IMG/VR virus record: IMGVR_UViG_3300048549_000086
Span: 1-45,215 of that record
Direction: 5' to 3' (one strand)
From: a virus
Length of the DNA: 45,215 nucleotides
Shown in pieces: positions 1-8,909 of the stretch. Position numbers and translations under genes: made by a program. Every line of letters starts with the position of its first letter. The stretch's first letter is position 1. The notes under the pieces are model-generated. The model ran no database searches. It was given only the letters and a program-made list of their open reading frames with translations, and was not told the origin of the DNA.

Positions 1-1
1 C

Positions 2-292
2 AATGACGCATGGCTAGGATGGGTAAAGGTAGGTAAGGCAGTCAATGCTGATGACCGTTGTAACGGATACCAAACATCCTCACCATTCCGTGACTACCGT
101 ATCATCGCCCGTCTTGAGACAGACAACAGACACAGTAAAGAAGCTGAGATGCATAAGATATTCCAGCACTTTGCCGATGAACGTAAGGGTGAATGGTTTA
201 AGATTGATAATGTAAAAGCTATCAAGATATTCAATCATCAAACGAAGACACTGTTTAACGAGTTCAAAAAGGAGTTAGTAGATGCGGCGTAA
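2..292 (+). CDS. T5orf172/MUG113-type (GIY-YIG-like) protein, C-terminal part
   Basis: An open frame enters from the left edge and ends at 290-292; 96 residues are visible and the start is outside. Near its beginning it reads W-V-K-V-G-K-A, then R-C-N-G-Y-Q-T-S-S-P-F and an E-x-x-M-H-K-I-F segment. This order (K-V/I-G, then R..., then S-P, then E...H) is that of the T5orf172/MUG113 domain, a GIY-YIG-related fold in many phages that is thought to be a nuclease or DNA-binding module. The N-terminal part and any fused domain cannot be seen, so the activity is not assigned. The next gene starts inside its last codons (11-base overlap), which suggests coupled translation. Confidence 0.7.
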   Translation, partial: NDAWLGWVKVGKAVNADDRCNGYQTSSPFRDYRIIARLETDNRHSKEAEMHKIFQHFADERKGEWFKIDNVKAIKIFNHQTKTLFNEFKKELVDAA

Positions 293-524
293 TGGATTAA
301 CTAAGTATGATGCTCCACTGCGTATTCAATACCAGTGGGGCTATGATGCGTTTAAACGTGGCGGTAGGATGGTTAAAAAAGGTAAGATTCAAATCTTTGA
401 AGAGAATCGCCCTAACATTGATCCCAATACTATGCAAGCCCGTGAGTGGCAGCGTGGTTGGAACGATGCCTACTATGAGCAGCTAGACAAGGTACAAACA
501 AATGAAGCTAGAGAAAGAAGCTAA
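282..524 (+). CDS. Small RMF-like protein (80 aa)
   Basis: The ATG at 282 lies inside the end of the preceding gene, with AAGGAG at about 269-274 as ribosome binding site. The protein has two aromatic, glycine-containing segments, one near residues 17-27 (Y-Q-W-G-Y-D-A-F-K-R-G) and one near 55-67 (R-E-W-Q-R-G-W-N-D-A-Y-Y). Two such G-x-x-A/G-type halves, with W-x-x-G-W-x-x-A in the second, resemble bacterial ribosome modulation factor and its phage/plasmid relatives. This is pattern recognition only. If right, the protein could bind ribosomes or another RNA. It lies in a short rightward run with a MazG-like gene. Confidence 0.55.
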   Translation: MRRNGLTKYDAPLRIQYQWGYDAFKRGGRMVKKGKIQIFEENRPNIDPNTMQAREWQRGWNDAYYEQLDKVQTNEARERS

Positions 525-546
525 ACAATGGATGAAGGAGCGATAT

Positions 547-885
547 ATGAGTGATATTACAGCAACAGAATACCAGCGTAAGGCAGCAGAGACTGCCATC
601 TTTCCTAAAGAAAAAGCCCTTGAGTATTTAACTCTTGGGCTTGCTGGTGAGGCTGGTGAGATTGCTAACAAAGTAAAGAAGCTGATACGTGATGGTGCAG
701 ACAGGGAAGATTATCACGCTAAGTTAAATGCTATAGGCCATGAGTTAGGTGATGTGTTATGGTATTGCGCCATGCTTGCTAAAGAAGTGGACATGAACCT
801 TGGTAGAATCATGGAAGACAACTTGGAGAAACTTGCTGACAGGAAAGCTAGGAATCGCCTACAGGGTGATGGGGATAACCGATAA
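547..885 (+). CDS. MazG-like nucleotide pyrophosphohydrolase
   Basis: Members of the all-alpha NTP pyrophosphohydrolase (MazG) superfamily hydrolyse (d)NTPs or alarmones to monophosphates. The frame shows the metal-binding pattern E-A-G-E (E-x-x-E) followed about 40 residues on by E-L-G-D (E-x-x-D), in a helical protein of 112 residues, normal for single-domain phage MazG. The ATG at 547 is chosen because AAGGAG (535-540) sits 6 bases upstream; an in-frame ATG at 502 would add 15 residues but lacks a good site and overlaps the previous gene more. It is the last rightward gene before the terminator at 891-920. Phage MazG proteins are thought to adjust host nucleotide or ppGpp pools; the substrate here is unknown. 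Confidence 0.85.
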   Translation: MSDITATEYQRKAAETAIFPKEKALEYLTLGLAGEAGEIANKVKKLIRDGADREDYHAKLNAIGHELGDVLWYCAMLAKEVDMNLGRIMEDNLEKLADRKARNRLQGDGDNR

Positions 886-890
886 AAGTG

Positions 891-920
891 AGGGGGCTTA
901 ATTGCCCCCTTTATTTTATT
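891..920. terminator. Bidirectional rho-independent terminator
   Basis: A perfect 7-bp stem, AGGGGGC (891-897) and GCCCCCT (904-910), encloses a 6-base loop and is followed on the + strand by a T-rich tract (911-920). It lies between the end of the MazG-like gene and the stop codon of the convergent late gene (stop at 916-918), so it can end both transcripts. On the minus strand the downstream tract is less T-rich, so termination there may be weaker. Confidence 0.85.
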
Positions 921-3900
921 CAGCTTGTTTAGCTAATCTTCTTCCTATAGCTACTGCTTTCTTTAGATGGTTTACTTCAGGTTCAAGTTCTTGCATTTCT
1001 ATTACAGTCTTACCATCATGTTTATTTTTATAGTATTCATCAGCCATACGTGTTTCTAGGTCTGATAGCTTAGAATATTGCGCACGATCAAATGGTGTAT
1101 AAGGTTTTGTCTTATCCTGTTTAGCCTCAATAGTGGCAAGCTGCTTCGCCCTAGCTTTGTACATACGCATATATTGATTTAGCATTGCACGTTTTTCATT
1201 ATCAGACTTTGCTAGGTATCTTTCAGACGTAACCAAATCACTAATACGTTTCTCTACAATAGGCCCAAGTGCTTTCTTGACTGCCGCATCTGCCATCTTA
1301 TCACCTGACCCCGACACAATTTCAAACCTCTGGATACCAAACCTTTCAAACTCTTCCTCTGCAGGATTACGTTTAGCCTCACGGCGTAGACCAGTTATTT
1401 GACCAACTAAAGGACTCTGCCTGTAGACATCACCCTCACGTGTAGGGCTTTCCACTGCTGGTAAGTCCTTTGCAAGACCGGGTAAGTCTTTGGCTACAGT
1501 ATTCTTCAGTGCGTTAACAAATCTTTCACCGCCACCTACACCTTCAACCTGTCTTGCATCACGTACTACAGCAGCCTCTGTATCATAAGCAGCTTGTATG
1601 TCACGGACCACACGCAGAGGTGTCATAGCACCACCAAACATTTCACCTACATAACCACCCATCATTTCACTCAGGCGTTCAGACGTTATAGTGTCTCCTT
1701 CGGCACGGATCAACTCATCCATATTTTCTAACACATAGGAACTTGCACCAGTTCTAAACTGTGCGCCAGTAAACGCTTCAAGAAACTCTTTTACATCTAT
1801 CGGTTTACTATCTTCATTAGACAATTTAACTATAATATCTGCTAGTGCTAGATAAGGGGTAAGAGGAAAGAAAGGCCGCAAGTCGCTAGTACTACCATCG
1901 TCATTACGTGCTTCGTACAGTTTTATATCTTGATTATCAGCACGATATTTAATAGCACTGATTAATGCGGCTGTACCTACTAGGCTTTTAGAAAAGTCTG
2001 CACGTGCTTCAGCTAATGCCTTTGATGCTTTTGCTCCTTGTTTTTTAGCAAGGTCTATATCACCTGCAGCCTCTGCCGCTTTAGCCATATTCTTTACGTA
2101 CTTACCCATGCCTACTTTATATGCAGCGGTTACTGCGCTAGTAGGCATATACTTCATCTGGAACTGCAAAGCATTAACCATAAATCTACCGAATGGAAAT
2201 GCTGCTGTACCTATAGGGCCGGGAATAGGACCAAGTGCTTCATTAAACTTTAAGAAGTAATGCCCTACAGTATCACCTGCTCTGCCCGAACCCGGCTTTG
2301 GCATACGTGAAAACGTAAAGTCTAGTGAATCTTCTACAGCTTCTGATAATACTTTGGCTGGTAATGACCTACCTGCAGCAGCAAACTCTTCAAGGCTCTT
2401 GTACTGACCTGTTTTTTGTGGCTTGTCTACAATAACCCCTGCCCGTCTTAGGCGTTTATCAACAGCGTCTGTAAAGATTGCTCTACGGAAGAACAAATCC
2501 TGTGCAATGTTCAAGCCATTAAACATACGAGTTACTTTAGTAAGAGACTCACCTGCACCCTGTTCCTCTAGCGTTCTATCCATACGTGCAGCAAGGCGAG
2601 GGTTATGTTTCAACAGTGCATCAGTTAGTTCTGCTGTGCCTGTAACGTGACGCATACGGTCAAGTCTGCCAAACGCATCACGTATAATACTTGTGGGTGC
2701 TTTAACTGCACCAGTAGATGCGTTGCCTGTCATAGCAGCATCAAACCCCCTACCAAACTGGTACAAAGAAGATTCAATTAGGTCTGCTGCCATATCCATA
2801 GTAAGACGTGTACCTGCTGTGGCTACGTTACGAACTGTGGTAGCAACTTGTGTAACCATTAACGCTCTACGCTCACGGTCAACCCTGTGATACATCTCCC
2901 CTAATTTACCTAATGGACCAACTATACTATCTGCATCGCTATCACCTATAATCTGCTTGGCTAACTCAGGGTCAACTTCTTTAATGCCCTTCATAATCTT
3001 ACCAACCTTAGATGCTGTCTGTAAATATTTACCGGCATCACTAAAGCTAGTGCCAAACGCATTTACAAACTGTTCAGTTGTCAAACCTGCTTTTGATATA
3101 GCACCCTGTAAAGTATCGCCATCTACATCAAGATCTCCTAGTACATCGCCAAGACCTCTTTCTGTGTCTGTGCCACGCAACATACGTACTGTCTGTTCCT
3201 GTACACCCTCTGCTGATACGTCTTTAGACTTTTCTAACGCTTCAGATACAATCTTACCAATTACCTCTGATGCTTTAGTGTCTACATCCACCATTTGCCC
3301 AAGCTGACCGCTTTCAGCAAGGTCTTCTACTACATTAGTAACAACCCTGCCCATACGCTGCATGAGTTCTGTGTTAAACTCTGTTTGAGTTAGGCCACTT
3401 TCAGCCTGTCCACCTAACATATCTAGCGTTTCTCTACCTGCAGCAGTATCAAATATACCTGAAGCAGATAAAGTGGTAGCTTCCATAGCACGTTCACCAG
3501 CTTCTTTAGCAGCTAGTTCTTTATTACGGGATAGCAAATCTCTAGCTATTTTATTTTGTTTTCTACGGGCTTGTATGGAGTTTTTCACAAGTTGCCTACC
3601 ACCTAAACCACCAGACAACTTGACACCTAGCGCACCACCCGCTAAACCAACAGTGCCGACAAGACCTGCACGTAACAAACTCTTTTCATCTGGTGTAGCT
3701 TCACCATACTTCTGTGTAAGCATCTCTACTTCTTGTAGCTTCAAGTCCTGCACAGCAGCAGCACCTGCCTCTACAGCAATACCACCTGCAGCTATCTTGC
3801 CAGCTTTTGTACTAAGCATACGCTTTGCTGACAGCTTGGCTGCTTCTTCAAGTGCTAGTTTCTTACCGCCTTCTTTCAACGCCTTTGTAATAGCACGAGT

Positions 3901-4518
3901 AGCCACAGTACTGGCTACCTTACCAGCACCAAAGCCAATGTAGTTTAGTGGGTCAGTAATTAGTGCCTTACCAAAGTCACGCATAGCGGATATAGAACCT
4001 GTACCACCTTCTTCATAGAAGGATGGCAAGCGGTCAAGTTGACTGTACAGATAGCCAAACTTCATACGCTGCTCTTCATTTGCTGTACGTACCCAGTCTA
4101 ACTGCTGACCTAAGTCAATGCTATTGAACTCAAACTCACGAGTGTGAGACAGGAAGCGTTTGAGATAATCCTCATTGCTTTCGTCTTGCTCTTGCTTACC
4201 CTCATCGCCCATACGGTTTTCGCTGTACTCACGCAGCATGTCCATATAGTCACCATCAGACGCAAGTTCTTGGAACGACAGCATGTCATCTGTCTGTTGC
4301 TCTTCTGGTGTTTCATATGTTTTAGGTTTGGGGGGAGTTAGTTCAGCAGGTACAGGAACTTCTATAGGTTCCTCAACCACGGGCTGTGGTTCTTCTGCTA
4401 CTACAGGGGTAGGTACTTCGTCTTGAACAAATAAAGAGTTTGGGTCAAATATCCCTTGTTCTTTTTCTTCCTCATCCTCTTGCAAGAAGAGTGAGTTAGG
4501 ATCAAATTCTTCGTTCAT
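916..4518 (-). CDS. Very large internal virion/ejection-type protein (1200 aa)
   Basis: I recognise the general type, not a named family. It is the last gene of the late block, after other internal virion candidates. The start at 4518 has GAGG six bases upstream. The N-terminus carries a duplicated F-D-P-N-S-L-F motif (residues about 5-11 and 24-30) separated by acidic stretches, followed by a Pro/Glu/Val-rich linker to about residue 75. Most of the rest is helical, with Gly/Ala-rich hydrophobic stretches near 240-256 and 283-299 that could insert into membrane. Size, position and hydrophobic segments fit the large ejected core proteins of podoviruses (functionally like T7 gp16). No lytic transglycosylase motif is evident. 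Confidence 0.7.
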   Translation of the reverse strand: MNEEFDPNSLFLQEDEEEKEQGIFDPNSLFVQDEVPTPVVAEEPQPVVEEPIEVPVPAELTPPKPKTYETPEEQQTDDMLSFQELASDGDYMDMLREYSENRMGDEGKQEQDESNEDYLKRFLSHTREFEFNSIDLGQQLDWVRTANEEQRMKFGYLYSQLDRLPSFYEEGGTGSISAMRDFGKALITDPLNYIGFGAGKVASTVATRAITKALKEGGKKLALEEAAKLSAKRMLSTKAGKIAAGGIAVEAGAAAVQDLKLQEVEMLTQKYGEATPDEKSLLRAGLVGTVGLAGGALGVKLSGGLGGRQLVKNSIQARRKQNKIARDLLSRNKELAAKEAGERAMEATTLSASGIFDTAAGRETLDMLGGQAESGLTQTEFNTELMQRMGRVVTNVVEDLAESGQLGQMVDVDTKASEVIGKIVSEALEKSKDVSAEGVQEQTVRMLRGTDTERGLGDVLGDLDVDGDTLQGAISKAGLTTEQFVNAFGTSFSDAGKYLQTASKVGKIMKGIKEVDPELAKQIIGDSDADSIVGPLGKLGEMYHRVDRERRALMVTQVATTVRNVATAGTRLTMDMAADLIESSLYQFGRGFDAAMTGNASTGAVKAPTSIIRDAFGRLDRMRHVTGTAELTDALLKHNPRLAARMDRTLEEQGAGESLTKVTRMFNGLNIAQDLFFRRAIFTDAVDKRLRRAGVIVDKPQKTGQYKSLEEFAAAGRSLPAKVLSEAVEDSLDFTFSRMPKPGSGRAGDTVGHYFLKFNEALGPIPGPIGTAAFPFGRFMVNALQFQMKYMPTSAVTAAYKVGMGKYVKNMAKAAEAAGDIDLAKKQGAKASKALAEARADFSKSLVGTAALISAIKYRADNQDIKLYEARNDDGSTSDLRPFFPLTPYLALADIIVKLSNEDSKPIDVKEFLEAFTGAQFRTGASSYVLENMDELIRAEGDTITSERLSEMMGGYVGEMFGGAMTPLRVVRDIQAAYDTEAAVVRDARQVEGVGGGERFVNALKNTVAKDLPGLAKDLPAVESPTREGDVYRQSPLVGQITGLRREAKRNPAEEEFERFGIQRFEIVSGSGDKMADAAVKKALGPIVEKRISDLVTSERYLAKSDNEKRAMLNQYMRMYKARAKQLATIEAKQDKTKPYTPFDRAQYSKLSDLETRMADEYYKNKHDGKTVIEMQELEPEVNHLKKAVAIGRRLAKQAE

Positions 4519-4526
4519 AAACTACC

Positions 4527-5885
4527 TCACTGTGGCTGTGCAGATGCATCAAAAGGAATAAGTTCGTCTACTTCATACATAGGTACACCAGACTGTATCA
4601 AAGCCATTCTAAGTTCACCATCAGTTATATTAGTGTTGTTTGTTCTAACCGCATTTATATAGCCTATTGGATTATTTTTTACATCTTTTGCTGTACCGAA
4701 CCCGGCGTCAGCGGCAGTCTTTGGTGCTTCTGATGCACTAGCTGCAGGTGGTGGTGTATCATCTGCGGGTGGTGCTTGAACAAGGGACTCACGCACACTG
4801 CTTGCAATATCACCTAGACCAAGAGAACGTGCAGCAAAGTCAGCATCATTGCTTACATAGCCACCTGATTCGTCAAAGATATTTGTTTTTACAAAGTCAG
4901 ACTTCCATGCATTTTTTTGTTGTTTCCAATAAGACTGAGCCTCTGCCCCTTCTAATAATTCACCTCCGGGTGGCTGAATTGTCATAATACCCGTGGATGA
5001 GTTTATATCAAAACCTAAGTCTTTTTGTAGTCGAGACAGACCATCTCTATATGATCCACTAATTGCTGACAAAGATGGCCCACTATCTGTTGCAGCAGCT
5101 TCTGCTTTTGCAATTCCACCTATCTGCGTTAGTAGTTTAGCGTTTTCCATTTCTAGTCTGGTTACATCTGCCTCAGTCAAGTCTTTACCCATAAGGTCTT
5201 TACCATTATTAATTTGATAAAGGTTGGCAGACATCTGTGTTTTCATGTTAGGTACAGCAGCTACTACTTCACGCTTGTATCTTTCACTTGTAATCAAACC
5301 ACTACGATCAAGCACCCCGCCTGTAATACCTTCAATGGCCTCACGTTCACGAGCAGGTATAAGTTTGTTGATGCTTTCACTTATGCCTTTGCCCATATCC
5401 TTCATGCCAAGACCTAAATTAGCAAGACCAGACATATCTTGCATTTGAATATCGACACCTTTAACTTCTGTAGCAAACCCTTTGTATGCTCTTTCACGAG
5501 TTAGATCGCCGTACTGCGATAGATCAACACCATCTAACTTTAATTTATCTTGTACGTTGTATTCTAAACCAGCATTACGTGTCTCATCAAGTGCAGCAAT
5601 AAAGGCTTCTACTTGGTCTACATCTCCACCAGCAGCTTTAAATGCAGCTACACCTCCAGCTACATCACCGCCCATTTCATCTATCATACGATCTAATGCA
5701 CTATTAGTTCTTTTATCACGGGCTTCTGCAGCATCCATCTTTTGTGCTTGACGTTGCTGCCAAAATGTACGGGCTGCGCTTAGTTCTTTATCTCTTTTGT
5801 CCATTGCTGTGCGAAGAGATTTATCGACACTAGTTGCTAAACCTGTTACTAATCCTGTACCAAAGCTACCACTAAATAATCCCAT
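4527..5885 (-). CDS. Probable internal virion protein (452 aa)
   Basis: This is an unrecognised family. Residues 1-20 are a Gly-rich, mildly hydrophobic start, followed by a charged helix rich in K/R/D/E and Q (about 25-75) that probably forms a coiled coil. A Pro/Ala-rich linker (P-P-A-D-D-T-P-P-P-A-A-S region) precedes a short C-terminal domain with N-N-T-N-I-T-D-G-E-L-R. It begins in a TAATG overlap with the stop codon of the preceding gene (5885), with GAGG 8 bases upstream, and is followed by the 1200-residue protein after 8 bases. The position among virion genes suggests a virion or ejection component; no enzyme motif is visible. Confidence 0.65.
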   Translation of the reverse strand: MGLFSGSFGTGLVTGLATSVDKSLRTAMDKRDKELSAARTFWQQRQAQKMDAAEARDKRTNSALDRMIDEMGGDVAGGVAAFKAAGGDVDQVEAFIAALDETRNAGLEYNVQDKLKLDGVDLSQYGDLTRERAYKGFATEVKGVDIQMQDMSGLANLGLGMKDMGKGISESINKLIPAREREAIEGITGGVLDRSGLITSERYKREVVAAVPNMKTQMSANLYQINNGKDLMGKDLTEADVTRLEMENAKLLTQIGGIAKAEAAATDSGPSLSAISGSYRDGLSRLQKDLGFDINSSTGIMTIQPPGGELLEGAEAQSYWKQQKNAWKSDFVKTNIFDESGGYVSNDADFAARSLGLGDIASSVRESLVQAPPADDTPPPAASASEAPKTAADAGFGTAKDVKNNPIGYINAVRTNNTNITDGELRMALIQSGVPMYEVDELIPFDASAQPQ

Positions 5886-6373
5886 TATTTTTTCCTCGCC
5901 ATTAAGCCTGTAGGCTGATTATTTTCTTCTGTAGTATTTTCAGCCATTTCCTTTGTATCTATTTCTTTTAAAGTTTTTTTATACTTCATTGCATATTTTG
6001 CAAGTTGAGAATCTCTTGCTTTATTTCTGTCAGGATTTTGTAAGCCTGTTTCGTATTCAATGCCAGCACTATCGCCTAACATCATAATAAGTTCCATAAG
6101 CAACGGCACAACTAACATACCTACGTCAACAGTATGCTTACCTTCCATGACGTTAGATAGCTGCATACTATTTGCAATAGATGTTACAGGCACACCCATT
6201 TCCAACACATCAATAAGCTGTTCCATAAACTCTTCAGATGTCATGCTTGCCATATAATACTCAATGGCTTCATCTACAGTAGAAAACTGTGATGGTTGTT
6301 GCCAAGGTCTTGCCCCTAACTCATGCGTTAATGACATACCGGGAATGGGAGCATCAAATATTTCTTCAGCCAT
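5885..6373 (-). CDS. Unknown virion-associated protein (162 aa)
   Basis: The family is not recognised. The middle contains a hydrophobic, Met-rich segment (around residues 85-98, V-P-L-L-M-E-L-I-M-M-L) between predicted helices, and the C-terminus is Lys/Glu-rich and probably disordered. It overlaps the preceding gene by 8 bases and is joined to the next by a one-base TAATG overlap, so it is made with the internal virion protein genes. The sequence gives no function. Confidence 0.6.
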   Translation of the reverse strand: MAEEIFDAPIPGMSLTHELGARPWQQPSQFSTVDEAIEYYMASMTSEEFMEQLIDVLEMGVPVTSIANSMQLSNVMEGKHTVDVGMLVVPLLMELIMMLGDSAGIEYETGLQNPDRNKARDSQLAKYAMKYKKTLKEIDTKEMAENTTEENNQPTGLMARKK

Positions 6374-6584
6374 TTTTTATTTCATCCCTGTGTTTACGTA
6401 TAACCTGCATTTGTTTTGCTACACGAACTGCTGGATTAGATAAGTCTAACCCATCCTTCATTTTATTATTCATTGTTGTTTTAGACAGCAATCCACCTGT
6501 AGATTTTTCAGGCTTATCACTAGGCATATTTTCTATATCCATATTACGATATGCTTTAACTATATCAGTAAGCGCACGAGACAT
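6366..6584 (-). CDS. Small unknown late protein (72 aa)
   Basis: The ATG at 6584 has AAGGAG seven bases upstream and lies 20 bases inside the end of the 702-residue gene. The protein is short, charged and probably helical, with a Lys/Arg-rich C-terminal half ending in H-R-D-E-I-K-N-G. No family is recognised. The strong ribosome binding site and tight packing between virion genes support a real gene, perhaps a minor virion protein or a chaperone for a neighbour. Confidence 0.6.
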   Translation of the reverse strand: MSRALTDIVKAYRNMDIENMPSDKPEKSTGGLLSKTTMNNKMKDGLDLSNPAVRVAKQMQVIRKHRDEIKNG

Positions 6585-8673
6585 TATGCTTCTCCTTCTT
6601 TTTTTCTACTACCATATCCATAAGTTTCTTAGTTGCCCATTTTAATGGCGGTACTTTAGCTATTAGTTTAGCATAATTTTCACCGTGTGTCATGTATAAT
6701 TTTTTAAACCATTTTGGTGCATCATACTGTAACCATGTACGGAAGATAAACCATTGTACATTTTTGCTACCGTACACTTCACGTGCTACCCAGCAGGACA
6801 TAATCCATGCAGAGCCAAGTGTTCCAATCAAGCTACCAATAGCATTACCTGCAGCACCAGAGGATTGCTCACTAGCAATTGTACTACGTGTCTTAGCATC
6901 CAGTTCAGCAATAGCCAAAGCATTAACACGGTCTATCTGATTTTCAGCAGATGTCCATGCCCACTCCATCGTATCTGAATAGTAGTTCCATAAGTTACTA
7001 TATGCTTGCTTACTAATATCCAACACTGCTGAAGCATTAAGTTCGTTAGCACGATTGATAGCTGCAGTATCTGCAGTAGCAATCTGTCTACGCCACTGTG
7101 CATTTGCCTGTGCAATCACAAGTTGATTACCTGCATTAAATTGGTCACGTTGATTATTAAGTTCAGCGTTAAATCTTTCTACTGTATTAGCCTGACCTGC
7201 ATTAAACTGGCTCTGAGCATTTTGTTGCGTTGCATTAAACTGTGAAGTTTGAGATGCAAGACTGGCAAAGAACTGGTCAACTTGATTTTGTGAACTAGCA
7301 TTAAACTGTCTTGCAGCATTAGTAGCAGCAGCATCTGTAAACATAGACTGTACTCGTTGTTGTGCTTTAAACAATTCAGTCTGTTGATTGTTTGACAAGT
7401 TAGCCATGTCAACCTGCAAGAAGTTCTGTGCGTTCTGTACTGCGGCTTGCTGTCGATTACTTAAATTAGCTGTGTCTAACTGTGCCAGCGCAGAGGCTTC
7501 AGCCATTACAAGAGCCTGTGAGTTAGACAAGTTCTGCAAGTTCATTGTATTAGCAGCACGTGAGTTCTCTAGCTGTACCTGCTGCTCTGCTGTAAAGTTC
7601 TGGTTGGCAATGTCACTAATCTTACTAGCGTTCATTACCTTCATTTGGAATGTCTGGTCAAACTCCTGACCCATGAACCTAGCACGTTGTTCTGCAGCAA
7701 GCATCGCTGACTGCTGTCGGTTAGATAAGTTTTGTGATTCAAACTTGGCTACTGTCTGTGCATCTGCCATTGCGATAGGCATTGCAGACTCCATAGCAGC
7801 CTGTACAACCGCCTGACCAGCAATGGATGATGCACCTAGCCCACGAGAAGCCATAGCCGATGTAGCAGCCCTCATAGCCCCTGCAGCCCATGCTGGTGTA
7901 GCACCGCCTTGGAACTGCTGCATCAAACCGTCAAGCTGTGTAGCCACCATAGTTTGTGCTGAAGGGTTAGCCTGTGCAGCAGCAGCATCTGTCTGTGCAG
8001 TTACCTGTGCAGCTTTAGTAGCATCAACACCTGTACCGCTAATTAGTTCACCCTGCTGTATCTGACGCTGTACAGGATTATTAATAAGAATTGCGTTACC
8101 CTGTGCTGCTTGCAAGTTACCAACAGATGATTGAGTTTGTTGTGCTGCAGTTACTTGTAGTCTAGGATCATTTGGATCTGACTGTGCAGCTTGCGTGGCA
8201 GATACTGCAGCATCTACATTAGCAGCAGTAGTGTCTGCTTGCATAGTATTTGCTTGAGTAGGCTGTTGCATACCTGCTGTATATGCTGTAGCTAAATTAG
8301 TCCCTACATCAACTTGACCAGTAACTGTACCTGTACCGGGTTGTATTTCTTGCCCAGCATCATATTGTATTTGTTGTGGCGTAGTCACACCACCTGCTGG
8401 TAGTGTAGGGTCGTAGATACGGTTTACTGTCTCCTGTGTGATACCCGGTCCATCTGAAGATACTGCATTTGGCTGCACTGCGCCACCTGTTTGCATCTTA
8501 ACCATACCACCTTTAGCCATCTGCATAGCTTTATTTTGATACCCTTGCATCTTCTGTTGTTTCATGGGATCTTGTGCAAGGAAGTCTTGGAATCCCTGCA
8601 TATTACCTTGATAGCCCATAGACCGTGCTATTTTTTCCATGCCACTAGGTTTAAATGCTTTAAACATTGCCAT
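6565..8673 (-). CDS. Internal virion protein with N-L-S-N-R-Q-Q repeats (702 aa)
   Basis: The N-terminal third is Gln/Ala/Thr-rich and low in complexity. A central block has T-P-A-W-A-A-G-A-M-R-A-A-T and R-G-L-G-A-S-S-I-A-G-Q. A long helical repeat region follows, where N-L-S-N-R-Q-Q or close variants recur, then Q-F-N-A repeats; this predicts a long coiled rod. After a Gly/Ala hydrophobic stretch, the last 76 residues begin with C-W-V-A-R-E-V-Y-G, a conserved C-terminal unit I associate with virion proteins of many marine podoviruses. AAGGA lies seven bases before the ATG at 8673. I infer an internal or tail-associated ejection protein; the family association is from memory. Confidence 0.75.
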   Translation of the reverse strand: MAMFKAFKPSGMEKIARSMGYQGNMQGFQDFLAQDPMKQQKMQGYQNKAMQMAKGGMVKMQTGGAVQPNAVSSDGPGITQETVNRIYDPTLPAGGVTTPQQIQYDAGQEIQPGTGTVTGQVDVGTNLATAYTAGMQQPTQANTMQADTTAANVDAAVSATQAAQSDPNDPRLQVTAAQQTQSSVGNLQAAQGNAILINNPVQRQIQQGELISGTGVDATKAAQVTAQTDAAAAQANPSAQTMVATQLDGLMQQFQGGATPAWAAGAMRAATSAMASRGLGASSIAGQAVVQAAMESAMPIAMADAQTVAKFESQNLSNRQQSAMLAAEQRARFMGQEFDQTFQMKVMNASKISDIANQNFTAEQQVQLENSRAANTMNLQNLSNSQALVMAEASALAQLDTANLSNRQQAAVQNAQNFLQVDMANLSNNQQTELFKAQQRVQSMFTDAAATNAARQFNASSQNQVDQFFASLASQTSQFNATQQNAQSQFNAGQANTVERFNAELNNQRDQFNAGNQLVIAQANAQWRRQIATADTAAINRANELNASAVLDISKQAYSNLWNYYSDTMEWAWTSAENQIDRVNALAIAELDAKTRSTIASEQSSGAAGNAIGSLIGTLGSAWIMSCWVAREVYGSKNVQWFIFRTWLQYDAPKWFKKLYMTHGENYAKLIAKVPPLKWATKKLMDMVVEKKKEKHNVSCAY

Positions 8674-8676
8674 TGT

Positions 8677-8907
8677 TTAGTCCTTTTGTAATGCTCTATC
8701 TAATTTATCTTCAACACGGTGCAACGCTTCCATAACACGTGACATATCTTCACGTAATTCATTTTTGGTTGCATAATCTTCACGTGTTCTGTTTAATAAT
8801 ATGTCTATGCGTTTTACTTCTGCCATCATTGACCTAAACATCCAGAACGCAGGTGCTATGACCAGCGTAAGGATGACATTCCAAAACATGATGCTAGATA
8901 TTTCCAT
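8677..8907 (-). CDS. Small TM plus coiled-coil protein (76 aa)
   Basis: One N-terminal hydrophobic helix (residues about 5-25, with W-N-V-I-L-T-L-V-I-A-P-A-F-W) is followed by a charged heptad-like region to the end (R-I-D-I-L-L-N-R-T-R-E-D... V-E-D-K-L-D). This N-in membrane anchor with a coiled coil is common near phage tail or lysis genes and could be a spanin-like or holin-accessory protein. It lies between the fibre-associated gene and the 702-residue virion gene, separated by 2 and 3 bases. Function unknown. Confidence 0.65.
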   Translation of the reverse strand: MEISSIMFWNVILTLVIAPAFWMFRSMMAEVKRIDILLNRTREDYATKNELREDMSRVMEALHRVEDKLDRALQKD

Positions 8908-8909
8908 GA

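Noticed and set aside
3473-3943. A 156-residue + strand frame opposite the 1200-residue virion gene
   Set aside because: Composition (Ser, Ala, Pro, Leu) is that expected from the complement of a helical gene; no start signal.
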